Below are positions 19,880 to 30,698 of a stretch of 64,000 bases of DNA, piece after piece; the stretch's first letter is position 1; every line of letters starts with the position of its first letter. Below the pieces are notes generated by a model. It searched no databases. It had not been told where the DNA came from and saw nothing but the letters and a program-made list of their open reading frames with translations. Origin of the DNA: Pseudomonas kitaguniensis (GTDB lineage Bacteria > Pseudomonadota > Gammaproteobacteria > Pseudomonadales > Pseudomonadaceae); contig NZ_VUAZ01000007.1 in NCBI RefSeq assembly GCF_009296165.1, positions 1 through 64,000 on the forward strand, in the 5' to 3' direction. Both the position numbers and the translations under genes were made by a program.

Positions 19880-20226
19880 AAAGCTCAAGTGCCCGGCCCT
19901 GCTGGGCATAAGGCGTTCAAGCGGTGATTTTTTGCGGCATTTCGATGCAGGCGGACTTCCGACTTTAACGGCGTGGCTGGCACTCGGCTAGTGCTATTCG
20001 TCATCCTGAAAAATAAACTTCAAAAAAACGTCAAAGTGCTTTTTTCTGTAATGCCTTTTGCGGTATTACGAAGTCAGACCGCCGAAACCTGCAACACAGG
20101 TGGCGTCTTCCAAGACTCCTCATGTGGGCACAACACTTGACGTCACTCAGGTGCTGTCGGTGGTCGAATCGAGGCGCAGCACCGCCCAGGTATTGCGTCG
20201 ACTGGCTCCCACAAAGGTGACCGAGT
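19880..20226. other. 347-bp intergenic region, no gene seen
   Basis: The only structure I see is a short GC hairpin just after the deacetylase gene (GCCCGGCCCTGCTGGGC, 19891-19907), which lacks a T run. No convincing promoter or repeat was found ahead of the PhoH-type gene. Confidence 0.4.
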
Positions 20227-21621
20227 ATGGATGATCATGGACGTAACCCTTCTTCCGACCAGCCAATCCTTTATGTGCTTGATACCAACGTATTGATTCA
20301 CGATCCAAACGCATTGCTTAACTTCGAAGAACACCACGTCGCCATCCCGATGATCGTGCTTGAGGAGCTCGACAAACTCAAAAGCGGGCACCACAGCGTT
20401 GCCGCCGAATGCCGCCAGGCCATCCGCCTGATCGACAAGACGCTGGGCGAAGCCTCGCCCGATGACGTTGAAGTGGGTGTACCGATCCAGCGCGGTAAAA
20501 GCGGGCCGAAGGGCTTGCTGTCGATTCTGATGAACAAGCGCAGCGAGCCCAACAGCCTGTTGCCGGAGAATCTGAACGACAACAAAATCATCAACCAATT
20601 GATCGACCTGCACGCACGCGACAAGGACTTGCGCCTCGTGCTGGTGACCAAAGACATCAATATGCGCCTCAAGGCACGAGCGTGTGGGATCGCTGCCGAG
20701 GACTACAGTACCGACCAACTGGTCGACGACGTGTCGATGCTTTCGCGTGGTTATCACACGGTGACCGGCTCGTTCTGGGACCTTGTGAGCAAGGTTGAAA
20801 CCCGTCAAGACCACGGCCGCACCTGGCATCAGGTGCAATTGATCGACAACCTGCCTTCTGTGCACATCAATGAATTCATCATCGACGAACAGGGTTTTGT
20901 CGGCTGGATCAAAGAGATTCAGGTCGACAAGCTGCTGATTCTTGATCTGCACCAGGAACCCCTGTTGCATCAGGAAGCCTGGGGCCTGAAACCGCGTGAC
21001 ATCTACCAGAGCCTGGCGCTGTATGCGCTGCTCGACCCGGACATCCACTTGGTCAACCTGACGGGCGCTGCAGGTTCGGGGAAAACCATCCTCGCGCTGG
21101 CGGCCGCCATCGAGCAGACCATGGTGACCAAGCGCTATCGGCGCATCATCGCTACCCGCAGCGTGCAGGGCCTGGACCAGGAAATCGGTTTTCTGCCCGG
21201 CACCGAAGCGGAAAAAATGGAGCCGTGGTTGGGGGCGATCACCGACAACCTCGAAGCCTTGCACATGGATGACGAAAACACCCATGGCAGCGTCGATTAC
21301 ATCCTCAGCAAAGTGCCGTTGCAGTTTAAATCCCTCAACTACATCCGCGGTCGCAGCTTCCAGCAAAGCCTGATTTTGATCGATGAATGCCAGAACCTGA
21401 CACCGCACCAGATGAAAACCATCATCACGCGTGCCGGCGCCGGTTCCAAAGTGGTGTGCCTGGGCAACCTGGCGCAAATCGACACCCCTTACCTGTCCGC
21501 GACCAGCTCCGGGCTTACGTACCTGACGGAACGCTTCAAAGACTTCCCGAACGGCGTGCACATTGCGCTGCAAGGGGTTCCTCGTTCGATTCTGGCTGAA
21601 TACGCCGAGTCTCACTTGTAA
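20227..21621 (+). CDS. PhoH family ATPase with N-terminal PIN domain
   Basis: Cytoplasmic protein of 464 aa that joins a PIN nuclease domain to a PhoH-type P-loop ATPase. The PIN part begins LYVLDTNVLIHDPNAL with acidic metal-binding residues (VLEELD). The Walker A is GAAGSGKTILAL near residue 282 and Walker B is LILIDECQNL near 380. This YlaK/PhoH2-like architecture is linked to RNA unwinding and cleavage in relatives; the substrate here is not known. It stands alone, with a REP doublet after it. Confidence 0.9.
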   Translation: MDDHGRNPSSDQPILYVLDTNVLIHDPNALLNFEEHHVAIPMIVLEELDKLKSGHHSVAAECRQAIRLIDKTLGEASPDDVEVGVPIQRGKSGPKGLLSILMNKRSEPNSLLPENLNDNKIINQLIDLHARDKDLRLVLVTKDINMRLKARACGIAAEDYSTDQLVDDVSMLSRGYHTVTGSFWDLVSKVETRQDHGRTWHQVQLIDNLPSVHINEFIIDEQGFVGWIKEIQVDKLLILDLHQEPLLHQEAWGLKPRDIYQSLALYALLDPDIHLVNLTGAAGSGKTILALAAAIEQTMVTKRYRRIIATRSVQGLDQEIGFLPGTEAEKMEPWLGAITDNLEALHMDDENTHGSVDYILSKVPLQFKSLNYIRGRSFQQSLILIDECQNLTPHQMKTIITRAGAGSKVVCLGNLAQIDTPYLSATSSGLTYLTERFKDFPNGVHIALQGVPRSILAEYAESHL

Positions 21622-21630
21622 GCGCAATGG

Positions 21631-21722
21631 GTGTAGGAGGGGGCTTGCTCCCGATGGCGGTGGCACGTTCAACGGCTCTGTTGACGGGCTGACCGCTATC
21701 GGGAGCAAGCCCCCTCCCACAT
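21631..21722. repeat. REP doublet between the PhoH-type gene and moaC
   Basis: Arms AGGAGGGGGCTTGCTCCCGA and CGGGAGCAAGCCCCCTCCCA face each other. The element sits about 50 bp before the moaC start, so it may also end the upstream transcript. Confidence 0.9.
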
Positions 21723-21771
21723 TTATTGTGTGTTGGGTTTACAATCGGTGCTCCTGATCAGGAGTATTGCT

Positions 21772-22245
21772 GTGCTGACTCATCTCGATTCCCAAGGTCG
21801 CGCCCATATGGTCGACGTCACTGACAAAGCCGTGACGTTCCGTGAGGCCGTGGCCGAAGCGCGGGTGCGCATGCTGCCCGACACCCTGAAAATGATTGTC
21901 GACGGCGCCCATCCCAAGGGCGACGTGTTTGCCGTGGCGCGTATTGCCGGGATTCAGGCGGCTAAAAAAACCAGTGATCTGATCCCGCTGTGCCACCCGC
22001 TGATGCTCACCGGGGTCAAGGTTGAGCTGCGCGCCGAGGGCGTCGACGCGGTGCATATCCTGGCGCGCTGCAAACTCAGCGGCCAAACCGGTGTGGAGAT
22101 GGAGGCACTCACCGCCGCCAGCGTCGCGGCGCTGACGATCTACGACATGTGCAAGGCGGTGGACCGTGGCATGACTATCGAAAGTATTCGCCTGCTGGAA
22201 AAACTCGGCGGTAAAAGTGGGCACTTCAAGGCGGATCAAGCATGA
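21772..22245 (+). CDS. moaC: Cyclic pyranopterin monophosphate synthase MoaC
   Basis: Cytoplasmic enzyme of 157 aa that, after MoaA, forms cyclic pyranopterin monophosphate in molybdenum cofactor synthesis. The start is GTG at 21772 with AGGAG 8 nt upstream, giving the family opening [15 protein letters not shown]. Conserved blocks [13 protein letters not shown] and [18 protein letters not shown] contain the active-site residues. Its stop overlaps the moaD start (ATGA). moaA is not in the window. Confidence 0.95.
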   Translation: MLTHLDSQGRAHMVDVTDKAVTFREAVAEARVRMLPDTLKMIVDGAHPKGDVFAVARIAGIQAAKKTSDLIPLCHPLMLTGVKVELRAEGVDAVHILARCKLSGQTGVEMEALTAASVAALTIYDMCKAVDRGMTIESIRLLEKLGGKSGHFKADQA

Positions 22246-22484
22246 GCATCAACGTATTGTTTTTTGCGCGCTACGCCGAAGCGGTGGGCTTGGATTCACT
22301 GGAAGTCGAAGGCGACTTCGCGACAGTCGACGCGGTGCGCCTGGCGCTGGCCGGTGACCCCGGCTTTGAAGTGCTCAACGAGACGAGCCTGATGTGCGCG
22401 CGCAACCAGGAGTTGTGCGGCCTCGACGAGCCGTTGCAAGCCGGTGATGAAGTGGCGTTTTTCCCGCCTGTGACCGGAGGCTGA
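22242..22484 (+). CDS. moaD: Molybdopterin synthase sulfur carrier subunit MoaD
   Basis: Ubiquitin-fold sulfur carrier of 80 aa that delivers thiocarboxylate sulfur to cyclic pyranopterin monophosphate in the MoaD-MoaE complex. The C-terminal Gly-Gly tail (FFPPVTGG) that is adenylated and thiolated is present. It starts inside the moaC stop codon and ends 2 bp before moaE, so the three genes form one translationally coupled unit. Confidence 0.96.
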   Translation: MSINVLFFARYAEAVGLDSLEVEGDFATVDAVRLALAGDPGFEVLNETSLMCARNQELCGLDEPLQAGDEVAFFPPVTGG

Positions 22485-22486
22485 CC

Positions 22487-22936
22487 ATGGCCATTCGGGT
22501 GCAGGCCGAAGCGTTTGATCCCGGTGCCGAGCTGAATGCCATGCACGCAGCCAATGTTGGCGTGGGCGCGGTGGTGAGTTTTGTCGGTTATGTGCGCGAC
22601 TTCAATGACGGCCACGAGGTGTCGGGGATGTTCCTTGAGCACTATCCCGGCATGACCGAAAAAGCCCTGGCCAAAATTGCCGTGGAAGCCCGGCAACGCT
22701 GGCCGCTGCTCAAGCTGAACGTGCTGCACCGTATTGGCGCGCTGGAGCCGGGCGAGCCCATCGTCTTCGTCGCCGCCGCCAGCGCGCATCGCCAGGCCGC
22801 GTTTGATGCCTGCGCGTTTGTGATGGACTACTTGAAGACCCGCGCGCCGTTCTGGAAGAAAGAAAACACCCCGCAAGGCCCGCATTGGGTTGAAGGGCGA
22901 GGCAGCGATCACGCTGCGGCAGACCGCTGGAAGTAA
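22487..22936 (+). CDS. moaE: Molybdopterin synthase catalytic subunit MoaE
   Basis: Catalytic large subunit of molybdopterin synthase, 149 aa. Typical blocks are GAVVSFVGYVRDFNDG, LEHYPGMTEKAL and HRIGALEPGE, and the C-terminal FWKKENTPQGPHWVE contains the conserved active-site lysines. GGAGG from the end of moaD serves as the ribosome site. A REP doublet follows. Confidence 0.96.
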   Translation: MAIRVQAEAFDPGAELNAMHAANVGVGAVVSFVGYVRDFNDGHEVSGMFLEHYPGMTEKALAKIAVEARQRWPLLKLNVLHRIGALEPGEPIVFVAAASAHRQAAFDACAFVMDYLKTRAPFWKKENTPQGPHWVEGRGSDHAAADRWK

Positions 22937-22965
22937 ACACCTGACTAAAGGTGTATGGAGATCCA

Positions 22966-23058
22966 AATGTGGGAGCGGGCTTGCTCGCGAATGCGGTGTA
23001 ACAGTCAGTACATCTTTAACTGACAGACCGCATTCGCGAGCAAGCCCGCTCCCACATT
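22966..23058. repeat. REP doublet between moaE and rhlB
   Basis: AATGTGGGAGCGGGCTTGCT and AGCAAGCCCGCTCCCACATT are perfect mates, and the GCGAATGCGGT sequence continues the stem. It lies between the convergent moaE and rhlB genes, where it may act as a shared 3' barrier. Confidence 0.93.
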
Positions 23059-23078
23059 GTTTAACCGCATTTCAGCCT

Positions 23079-24542
23079 TTAAGGGCGTTTGCGCTCTACC
23101 GCTCGCAGCAAATGCGTCGACGGCGTTTCACAGCTGATCTTGCGCCCCAGCAGCGTCTCGATAGACGGCAACTGATACGAGTCATCTTCGCCGGCAAAGC
23201 TGATCGACACACCCGCAGCGCCTGCACGCCCGGTGCGGCCGATGCGGTGCACGTAGTCATCCGGCACTTCCGGCAGGGTGAAGTTGATCACGTGGCTGAT
23301 GCCGTCGATGTGAATACCACGGCCAGCCACGTCAGTGGCGACCAGCACGCGAATCTTGCCTTCGCGAAAGCCTTCCAGCGTCTTGATGCGTTTGTGCTGC
23401 GGCACGTCGCCGGACAACTGCGCGGCGTTGACGCCATCACGCACCAGGCGTTCTTCAATGCGGCGCACTTCGTCCTTGCGGTTGGCAAAGACCATCACGC
23501 GTTCCCAGCCGTTGTCGGTGATCAGGTTGTAGAGCAGCTTGTACTTGTCGGCGCCGGCCACCGCGTAGATGTGCTGTTCGACGTTTTCACTGGCGACGTT
23601 CAGCGCTTCGATCTCGACGATGGACGGGTCGGTGGTCCATTGCTTGGCGAGGTTCATCACGTCTTCGGTAAAGGTCGCGGAGAACAGCAGCGTCTGGCGC
23701 TCGTCTTTCGGCGGGGTCTGGCGAATGATCTGACGCACTTGCGGGATGAAACCCATGTCGAGCATGCGGTCGGCTTCGTCCAGCACCATCACTTCGACCA
23801 TGTCCAGGTGCACGTCGCCACGCTGGTTGAAGTCGAGCAGACGGCCAGGCGTTGCCACCAAAATGTCGCAATGGCGGGCTTCAAGGTGCTTGAGCTGCTT
23901 GTCGAAGTCCATGCCGCCGACGAACGTCATGACGTTGAGGCCGGTGTACTTGGTCAGGTCGGCGGCGTCTTTGGCGATCTGCACCACCAGCTCGCGGGTC
24001 GGGGCGATGATCAGCGCGCGCGGCTCACCCATGTAGCGTTCTTTGGGCGGCGGGGTTTGCAGCAGTTGGGTGATGATCGAAATCAGGAACGCGGCGGTCT
24101 TGCCGGTGCCGGTTTGGGCGCGGCCGATGGCGTCTTTACCTGCCAGCGTAAAGCCCAGCACTTGCGCCTGAATCGGCGTGCAGTAGGGGAAGCCGAGGTC
24201 CTGGATGGCGTGCATCAGTTCCGGGGCCAGTTTGAAGTCATGGAAGCGGGTTTTGCCTTCCAGCGGCTCGACGGCGAAGTCTTCGAGCTTCCACGCGGCC
24301 ACGGGCGGTTTGGGTGCAGGCTCGCGACGCGGTGCCTTTGGCTGGGTAACTGGCGCGGCCTGTACCGGTTTTGCCTGTTCCGGCGCTGTCACCGGTGGTT
24401 TTTTCGGCGAGGCGGCACGCGCGGTCCGGTCGGGCTGATTACCGTCATTGCGGTTGCCGGGCATTGGGACAGGAGCACTGGGAACAGGCGCGAGCGGCTC
24501 AGCCTCGCTTTTGCCGAACATTTTCTTGAGTGCTTTGAGCAC
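23079..24542 (-). CDS. rhlB: DEAD-box ATP-dependent RNA helicase RhlB
   Basis: DEAD-box helicase of 487 aa, by family the helicase associated with the RNase E degradosome. The start is GTG at 24542. A low-complexity Pro/Ala-rich N-terminal extension (about residues 15-85) precedes the helicase core. Motifs in order: Q motif ([10 protein letters not shown]), [21 protein letters not shown], and [10 protein letters not shown]. The N-terminal extension is longer than in E. coli RhlB, as in other pseudomonads. Confidence 0.9.
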   Translation of the reverse strand: MLKALKKMFGKSEAEPLAPVPSAPVPMPGNRNDGNQPDRTARAASPKKPPVTAPEQAKPVQAAPVTQPKAPRREPAPKPPVAAWKLEDFAVEPLEGKTRFHDFKLAPELMHAIQDLGFPYCTPIQAQVLGFTLAGKDAIGRAQTGTGKTAAFLISIITQLLQTPPPKERYMGEPRALIIAPTRELVVQIAKDAADLTKYTGLNVMTFVGGMDFDKQLKHLEARHCDILVATPGRLLDFNQRGDVHLDMVEVMVLDEADRMLDMGFIPQVRQIIRQTPPKDERQTLLFSATFTEDVMNLAKQWTTDPSIVEIEALNVASENVEQHIYAVAGADKYKLLYNLITDNGWERVMVFANRKDEVRRIEERLVRDGVNAAQLSGDVPQHKRIKTLEGFREGKIRVLVATDVAGRGIHIDGISHVINFTLPEVPDDYVHRIGRTGRAGAAGVSISFAGEDDSYQLPSIETLLGRKISCETPSTHLLRAVERKRP

Positions 24543-24644
24543 GGTGATCTCATTGTTTGGTTAAGGAATGTACGCCGGCCAGTGTAATGCAAGAATCGGG
24601 CGCGGCGTAGTGCGTTGGTCACACGGCTACATAATGTATGGATT

Positions 24645-25647
<1,003 letters not shown>

Positions 25648-26679
25648 ATGAAGGTATTGAAATCCACCCTGGCCATCGTTACTGCGGCCGCCGTACTGGG
25701 TGTCAGTGGTTTTGCCCAAGCTGGCGCTACCCTTGACGCCGTGCAGAAGAAAGGCTTTGTGCAATGTGGCGTGAGTGACGGCCTGCCGGGTTTCTCGGTA
25801 CCGGATGCCAGCGGCAAGATCCTCGGGATCGATGCTGACGTTTGCCGTGCCGTAGCTGCCGCCGTATTCGGTGACGCGACCAAGGTAAAATTCAGCCAGT
25901 TGAACGCCAAGGAGCGTTTCACCGCGCTTCAGTCCGGCGAAGTCGACATCCTGTCGCGTAACACCACCATGACCAGCTCTCGCGATGCGGGCATGGGCCT
26001 GAAATTCCCGGGCTTCATTACTTATTACGACGGCATCGGCTTCCTGGTTAACAACAAGCTGGGCGTCAAAAGTGCCAAGGAACTGGACGGTGCAACCATC
26101 TGCATCCAGGCCGGTACCACCACTGAGCTGAACGTTTCCGACTACTTCCGTGGCAACAACCTGAAGTACACCCCGATCACGTTCGACACCTCCGACGAAA
26201 GCGCCAAGTCGCTGGAATCCGGTCGTTGCGACGTGCTGACCTCCGACAAGTCCCAACTGTTTGCCCAGCGCAGCAAGTTGGCCTCGCCGAAGGACTACGT
26301 GGTTCTGCCGGAAACCATTTCCAAAGAACCTTTGGGCCCGGTCGTGCGTAACGGCGACGACGAGTGGCTGGCCATCGTGCGCTGGGTTGGCTACGCCATG
26401 CTCAACGCCGAAGAAGCCGGTATCACCTCGAAAAACGTTGAAGCTGAAGCCAAGTCCACCAAGAACCCGGACGTTGCTCGTCTGCTCGGTGCTGACGGCG
26501 AATACGGCAAAGACCTGAAAGTGAAAAAAGATTGGGTTGTACAGATCGTCAAGCAAGTCGGTAACTACGGTGAAGTGTTCGAGCGCAACCTGGGCAAGAG
26601 CACCCCGCTGGAAATCGACCGTGGCCTGAACGCACTGTGGAACAACGGCGGCATTCAATACGCACCACCTGTACGCTGA
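25648..26679 (+). CDS. aapJ: General L-amino acid ABC transporter, periplasmic binding protein AapJ
   Basis: Periplasmic solute-binding protein of 343 aa for a broad-range polar amino-acid importer. The signal peptide MKVLKSTLAIVTAAAVLGVS ends at AQA. The family blocks LDAVQKKGFVQCGVSDGLPG and SGEVDILSRNTTMTSSRD are present. GGAGG precedes the ATG. It is the first gene of aapJQMP, behind a sigma-54 promoter, and is separated from aapQ by a stable hairpin that probably keeps its mRNA in excess over the permease genes. Confidence 0.95.
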   Translation: MKVLKSTLAIVTAAAVLGVSGFAQAGATLDAVQKKGFVQCGVSDGLPGFSVPDASGKILGIDADVCRAVAAAVFGDATKVKFSQLNAKERFTALQSGEVDILSRNTTMTSSRDAGMGLKFPGFITYYDGIGFLVNNKLGVKSAKELDGATICIQAGTTTELNVSDYFRGNNLKYTPITFDTSDESAKSLESGRCDVLTSDKSQLFAQRSKLASPKDYVVLPETISKEPLGPVVRNGDDEWLAIVRWVGYAMLNAEEAGITSKNVEAEAKSTKNPDVARLLGADGEYGKDLKVKKDWVVQIVKQVGNYGEVFERNLGKSTPLEIDRGLNALWNNGGIQYAPPVR

Positions 26680-26693
26680 TCGCTGATGGTTCA

Positions 26694-26722
26694 ATCACCC
26701 GGTGGGCCAACCACCGGGTGAT
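26694..26722 (+). other. Intercistronic hairpin between aapJ and aapQ
   Basis: ATCACCCGGTGG (26694-26705) and CCACCGGGTGAT (26711-26722) form a perfect 12-bp stem with a 5-nt loop. No T run follows, so it is more likely an mRNA 3'-end stabiliser or partial attenuator than a full terminator. Confidence 0.8.
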
Positions 26723-26751
26723 GTTCTGTTCCATTATTTCCGGGGCACTTC

Positions 26752-27933
26752 ATGCAAAAACAAATCGGCGCACCAAAGCAGAAGCTCAGCTTCAGCGATC
26801 CCAAAGTGCGTGCGTGGCTCTTCCAGATCATCACCATTGTGGCGGTGATCTCGCTGGGCTGGTACCTCTTCGACAACACCCAGACCAACCTTCAACACCG
26901 GGGCATTACCTCGGGTTTCGACTTTCTTGAACGCAGTGCCGGGTTTGGCATCGCGCAACATTTGATCGACTACACCGAATCGGACAGCTACGCCCGGGTC
27001 TTTCTGATCGGGCTGCTCAACACCTTGCTGGTGACGGTGATCGGCGTCGTCCTGGCGACGCTTCTCGGGTTCATCATCGGCGTGGCGCGCCTGTCGCCGA
27101 ACTGGATGATCAACAAGCTGGCGACCGTGTATGTGGAAGTTTTCCGCAACATTCCGCCCTTGCTGCAAATCCTGTTCTGGTACTTTGCCGTGTTCCTGAC
27201 CATGCCGGGGCCGCGCAACAGCCATAACTTCGGCGACACCTTCTTTGTCAGCAGCCGCGGCCTGAACATGCCGGCAGCGCTCGCCGCTGACGGGTTTTGG
27301 CCGTTTGTGGTCAGCGTGGTGGTGGCGATTATCGCGATCGTGCTGATGACCCGCTGGGCCAATAAACGCTTTGAAGCGACGGGCGTACCGTTCCACAAAT
27401 TCTGGGCGGGCCTTGCGCTGCTGGTGGTTATCCCGGCGCTGTGCGCGTTGATTTTCGGCGCGCCGCTGCACTGGGAAATGCCCAGGCTTGCGGGCTTCAA
27501 CTTCGTCGGCGGCTGGGTACTGATCCCTGAACTGTTGGCGCTGACCCTGGCGCTTACCGTTTACACGGCAGCGTTTATTGCCGAGATCGTGCGGTCGGGC
27601 ATCAAGTCGGTCAGCCACGGCCAAACCGAAGCGGCGCGCTCCCTCGGCTTGCGCCCTGGGCCAACGCTGCGCAAGGTGATCATCCCGCAAGCGTTGCGGG
27701 TGATCATTCCGCCGCTGACCAGCCAATACCTCAACCTGGCGAAAAACTCGTCGTTGGCCGCCGGTATCGGTTACCCGGAAATGGTTTCGCTGTTTGCCGG
27801 CACGGTGCTCAACCAGACCGGCCAGGCCATCGAAGTCATTGCCATCACCATGAGCGTGTACCTGGCGATCAGCATCAGCATTTCCCTGCTGATGAACTGG
27901 TACAACAAGCGCATTGCGCTGATCGAGCGGTGA
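26752..27933 (+). CDS. aapQ: General L-amino acid ABC transporter permease AapQ
   Basis: Inner-membrane permease of 393 aa of the polar amino-acid family. Several hydrophobic segments are visible, with the ABC-contact (EAA) loop ARSLGLRPGPTLRKVIIPQA near residues 297-316. It pairs with AapM to form the channel. A gap of only 10 bp with GAGGAAA leads to aapM. Confidence 0.94.
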   Translation: MQKQIGAPKQKLSFSDPKVRAWLFQIITIVAVISLGWYLFDNTQTNLQHRGITSGFDFLERSAGFGIAQHLIDYTESDSYARVFLIGLLNTLLVTVIGVVLATLLGFIIGVARLSPNWMINKLATVYVEVFRNIPPLLQILFWYFAVFLTMPGPRNSHNFGDTFFVSSRGLNMPAALAADGFWPFVVSVVVAIIAIVLMTRWANKRFEATGVPFHKFWAGLALLVVIPALCALIFGAPLHWEMPRLAGFNFVGGWVLIPELLALTLALTVYTAAFIAEIVRSGIKSVSHGQTEAARSLGLRPGPTLRKVIIPQALRVIIPPLTSQYLNLAKNSSLAAGIGYPEMVSLFAGTVLNQTGQAIEVIAITMSVYLAISISISLLMNWYNKRIALIER

Positions 27934-27943
27934 GGAAACGCCC

Positions 27944-29040
27944 ATGAGTACGCATTCTTTCAAACCTGACATGCCGCCGCCGAACAAAGTCTTCGGGCCG
28001 GTGGCATGGATGCGCGCCAACTTGTTTTCGAGTTGGCTCAATACCCTGCTGACATTGCTGGCCTTCTACCTGATCTACCTGGTGGTGCCGCCGATTTTGC
28101 ATTGGGCGATTCTGGACGCTAACTGGGTCGGCACACGCGCGCAGACTGCACCAAAGAGGGCGCCTGCTGGGTGTTTATCCAACAGCGCTTCGGGCAGTTC
28201 ATGTACGGCTACTACCCCGGCGACCTGCGCTGGCGTGTGGACCTGACCGTGTGGCTGGCGATTATTGGCGTGGCGCCGTTGTTCATCTCGCGTTTTCAAC
28301 GCAAGGCGGTCTACGGCCTGAGCTTTCTGGTGCTGTACCCGATCATTGCCTACTTCCTGTTGCATGGCGGGATCTTCGGCCTGACCAACGTGGCCACCAG
28401 CCAATGGGGCGGCTTGATGCTGACCCTGGTGATCGCCACGGTCGGCATCGCCGGCGCCTTGCCACTGGGCATCGTGCTGGCGTTGGGGCGGCGTTCGAAC
28501 ATGCCGGCGATTCGGGTGGTCTGCGTGACCTTCATCGAATTCTGGCGCGGCGTACCGTTGATCACCGTGCTGTTCATGTCTTCGGTGATGCTGCCGCTGT
28601 TCCTGCCGGAAGGCATGGGCATCGACAAGCTGCTGCGGGCGTTGATCGGCGTGATCCTGTTCCAGTCGGCTTACGTGGCCGAAGTGGTGCGCGGTGGCTT
28701 GCAAGCGATTCCCAAGGGGCAGTACGAAGCGGCCGCAGCGATGGGCCTGGGTTACTGGCGCAGCATGGGCCTGGTGATCCTGCCGCAAGCCCTGAAGATG
28801 GTGATTCCGGGCATCGTCAACACGTTTATTGCGCTGTTCAAGGACACCAGCCTGGTGATCATCATCGGCCTGTTCGACCTGCTCAACAGCGTTAAACAAG
28901 CCGCCGCCGACCCGAAATGGTTGGGCATGGCCACTGAAGGCTACGTGTTCGCCGCCCTGGTGTTCTGGATTTTCTGTTTTGGTATGTCGCGCTATTCCAT
29001 TCATTTGGAACACAAGCTCGACACAGGCCACAAGCGTTAG
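27944..29040 (+). pseudogene. aapM: General L-amino acid ABC transporter permease AapM, split by a -1 frameshift
   Basis: Second permease of the aap transporter. The first 63 codons read MSTHSFKPDMPPPNKVF... to ILDANWVGT, then the frame is lost because one C is missing near 28133-28134 (GGCACACGCGC; GGCACCACGCGC would restore it). The protein resumes one frame over as an uninterrupted permease ([20 protein letters not shown] onward) to 29040. The EAA loop [20 protein letters not shown] and all membrane segments are conserved. Neighbours aapQ and aapP are intact, so a sequencing error is likely. Confidence 0.9.
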
Positions 29041-29051
29041 GAGTTGATGTT

Positions 29052-29816
29052 ATGAGCGAAGCGATCAAACAGCCTGTGAGCCCTGAAGGCATTATCCAGA
29101 TGCAGGGCGTCAACAAATGGTACGGCCAGTTCCACGTGTTGAAAGACATCAACCTCAACGTCAAGCAGGGCGAGCGTATCGTGCTGTGCGGCCCGTCGGG
29201 TTCGGGCAAGTCCACCACCATCCGCTGCCTCAACCGTTTGGAGGAGCACCAGCAAGGCCGCATCGTGGTCGATGGCGTGGAGCTGACCAACGACCTCAAG
29301 CAGATCGAAGCGATCCGCCGTGAAGTCGGCATGGTGTTCCAGCACTTCAACCTGTTCCCGCACCTGACCATCCTGCAGAACTGCACGCTGGCGCCGATGT
29401 GGGTGCGCAAGATGCCCAAGCGCAAGGCCGAAGAAATCGCCATGCACTACCTGGAGCGCGTGCGCATTCCAGAACAGGCGCACAAGTTTCCGGGGCAACT
29501 GTCCGGCGGCCAGCAACAGCGTGTGGCCATCGCTCGCGCGCTGTGCATGAAGCCGAAAATCATGCTGTTCGATGAACCGACCTCGGCGCTCGACCCTGAA
29601 ATGGTCAAGGAAGTACTCGACACCATGATCGGCCTGGCCGAAGACGGCATGACCATGTTGTGCGTGACCCACGAAATGGGCTTCGCCCGCACCGTGGCCA
29701 ACCGCGTGATCTTCATGGACAAAGGCGAAATCGTTGAGCAGGCGGCGCCGAATGACTTCTTCGACAACCCGCAGAACGATCGGACCAAGCTGTTCTTGAG
29801 CCAGATTCTGCATTGA
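29052..29816 (+). CDS. aapP: General L-amino acid ABC transporter ATP-binding protein AapP
   Basis: Cytoplasmic ATPase of 254 aa that energises the aap importer. Walker A is GPSGSGKST, the ABC signature LSGGQQQR, Walker B IMLFDEP, and the switch His is in VTHEMGF. Length and motifs are standard for polar amino-acid ATPases. It is the last gene of the operon and is followed by a terminator. Confidence 0.97.
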   Translation: MSEAIKQPVSPEGIIQMQGVNKWYGQFHVLKDINLNVKQGERIVLCGPSGSGKSTTIRCLNRLEEHQQGRIVVDGVELTNDLKQIEAIRREVGMVFQHFNLFPHLTILQNCTLAPMWVRKMPKRKAEEIAMHYLERVRIPEQAHKFPGQLSGGQQQRVAIARALCMKPKIMLFDEPTSALDPEMVKEVLDTMIGLAEDGMTMLCVTHEMGFARTVANRVIFMDKGEIVEQAAPNDFFDNPQNDRTKLFLSQILH

Positions 29817-29836
29817 TCGATAAGTGATGCCTGAAC

Positions 29837-29868
29837 ATAAACCCGGCCGTGTGCCGGGTTTATTTTTG
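29837..29868 (+). terminator. Terminator of the aap operon
   Basis: ATAAACCCGG (29837-29846) pairs with CCGGGTTTAT (29854-29863) around a 7-nt loop, followed by TTTT and a G. It lies 20 bp after aapP, before the convergent mqsA gene. Confidence 0.88.
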
Positions 29869-29879
29869 CCTGTTGTTTT

Positions 29880-30371
29880 TTAGGCGGACGCTTGAGTTGC
29901 CAGCGGTTGAGCGTCTTTTGCACTGAGCAATTGATTGAGGTCTTCGCCGGCCTTGAGGGCTTCTATCTCGGCCAGTAAGTGCGGGTGTTTATCCAGTAGG
30001 CGCATCAGCGTGAGCAGTGGCTCGGGCGGGAAAATCTCGGCCCTTTCATAGCGGGAAAATGCATTGTGCCCACGGCCGATCAACAGCCTCACGGCTTGCT
30101 TTTGGGTCAACTGCAATTTTCGGCGGATGCGCTTCATTTCGGCGGCGATGATGTGCCTGGCATCAATCAATAACTGGTCACTGGCAGTGGAGTAACGTTC
30201 TGCGCTGTCGTCGTCGTAATCGAATTCGATTTCCTTGCAGGCCTGGCATTCCCACCCCGCGATGTCTGGAATAGTGCGGGTCATGCCGCGTGTGTTGATC
30301 GTGAAGGTACGCCCCTCGAAATGCTGCATTGCATCATCAGACCCGCAGCTCACGCATTGTTGGGTTTTCAT
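29880..30371 (-). CDS. mqsA: Antitoxin MqsA (zinc finger plus HTH)
   Basis: Antitoxin and autorepressor of 163 aa. The N-terminal zinc finger has paired cysteines in CVSCG and CQAC and binds the toxin. The C-terminal XRE-type HTH (LTQKQAVRLLIGRGHNAFSR) binds DNA. The start at 30371 (MKTQQCVSCG) has AAGGAGA upstream and overlaps the mqsR stop by one base (TGATG). The extra C-terminal tail beyond the HTH is about 30 aa longer than in E. coli MqsA. Confidence 0.88.
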   Translation of the reverse strand: MKTQQCVSCGSDDAMQHFEGRTFTINTRGMTRTIPDIAGWECQACKEIEFDYDDDSAERYSTASDQLLIDARHIIAAEMKRIRRKLQLTQKQAVRLLIGRGHNAFSRYERAEIFPPEPLLTLMRLLDKHPHLLAEIEALKAGEDLNQLLSAKDAQPLATQASA

Positions 30372-30679
30372 CAGGTGTTCTCCTTGAAGGAGATTACGGG
30401 AGGCCCACCGCCTGGGCGGTAAGTCACTTTGATGTAAATCTCCATAGCGTAAATTTTGATCAAATAGACGTCCTGCCACAGCCGGTGGTCCGAGTAGGTC
30501 GTCATTGACTTGTACAACATGCGGTTCTCAAGGGCGCAGACCACGAATCGCATTTGGCCGAGGCTCAATTCAAGTTGTCGAGCCCCCTCACGCGCGCTTG
30601 CTGTAAATGCTCTTATGCCCAGCCTTGTGACATCTGCCTTGATCAACGCGAGGTCGTAGTGAGGTGTGTACTTTTCCAT
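30371..30679 (-). CDS. mqsR: mRNA interferase toxin MqsR
   Basis: RelE-fold type II toxin of about 102 aa; the E. coli relative cleaves mRNA mainly at GCU. The family signature YKSMTTYSDHRLWQDVY is intact, as is the C-terminal SFKE lysine implicated in catalysis. The start at 30679 (MEKYTPHYDL) fits the family and has GGAGC about 11 nt upstream; an ATG at 30697 would begin almost inside the operator. Toxin-first order and coupling to mqsA are as in E. coli. Confidence 0.88.
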   Translation of the reverse strand: MEKYTPHYDLALIKADVTRLGIRAFTASAREGARQLELSLGQMRFVVCALENRMLYKSMTTYSDHRLWQDVYLIKIYAMEIYIKVTYRPGGGPPVISFKENT

Positions 30680-30698
30680 AAGACATCTGAGCTCCATG

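Noticed and set aside
19968..19990. TGGCAC motif before the PhoH-type gene as a sigma-54 promoter
   Set aside because: The TGGCAC is not followed by GC at the required 10-bp spacing.
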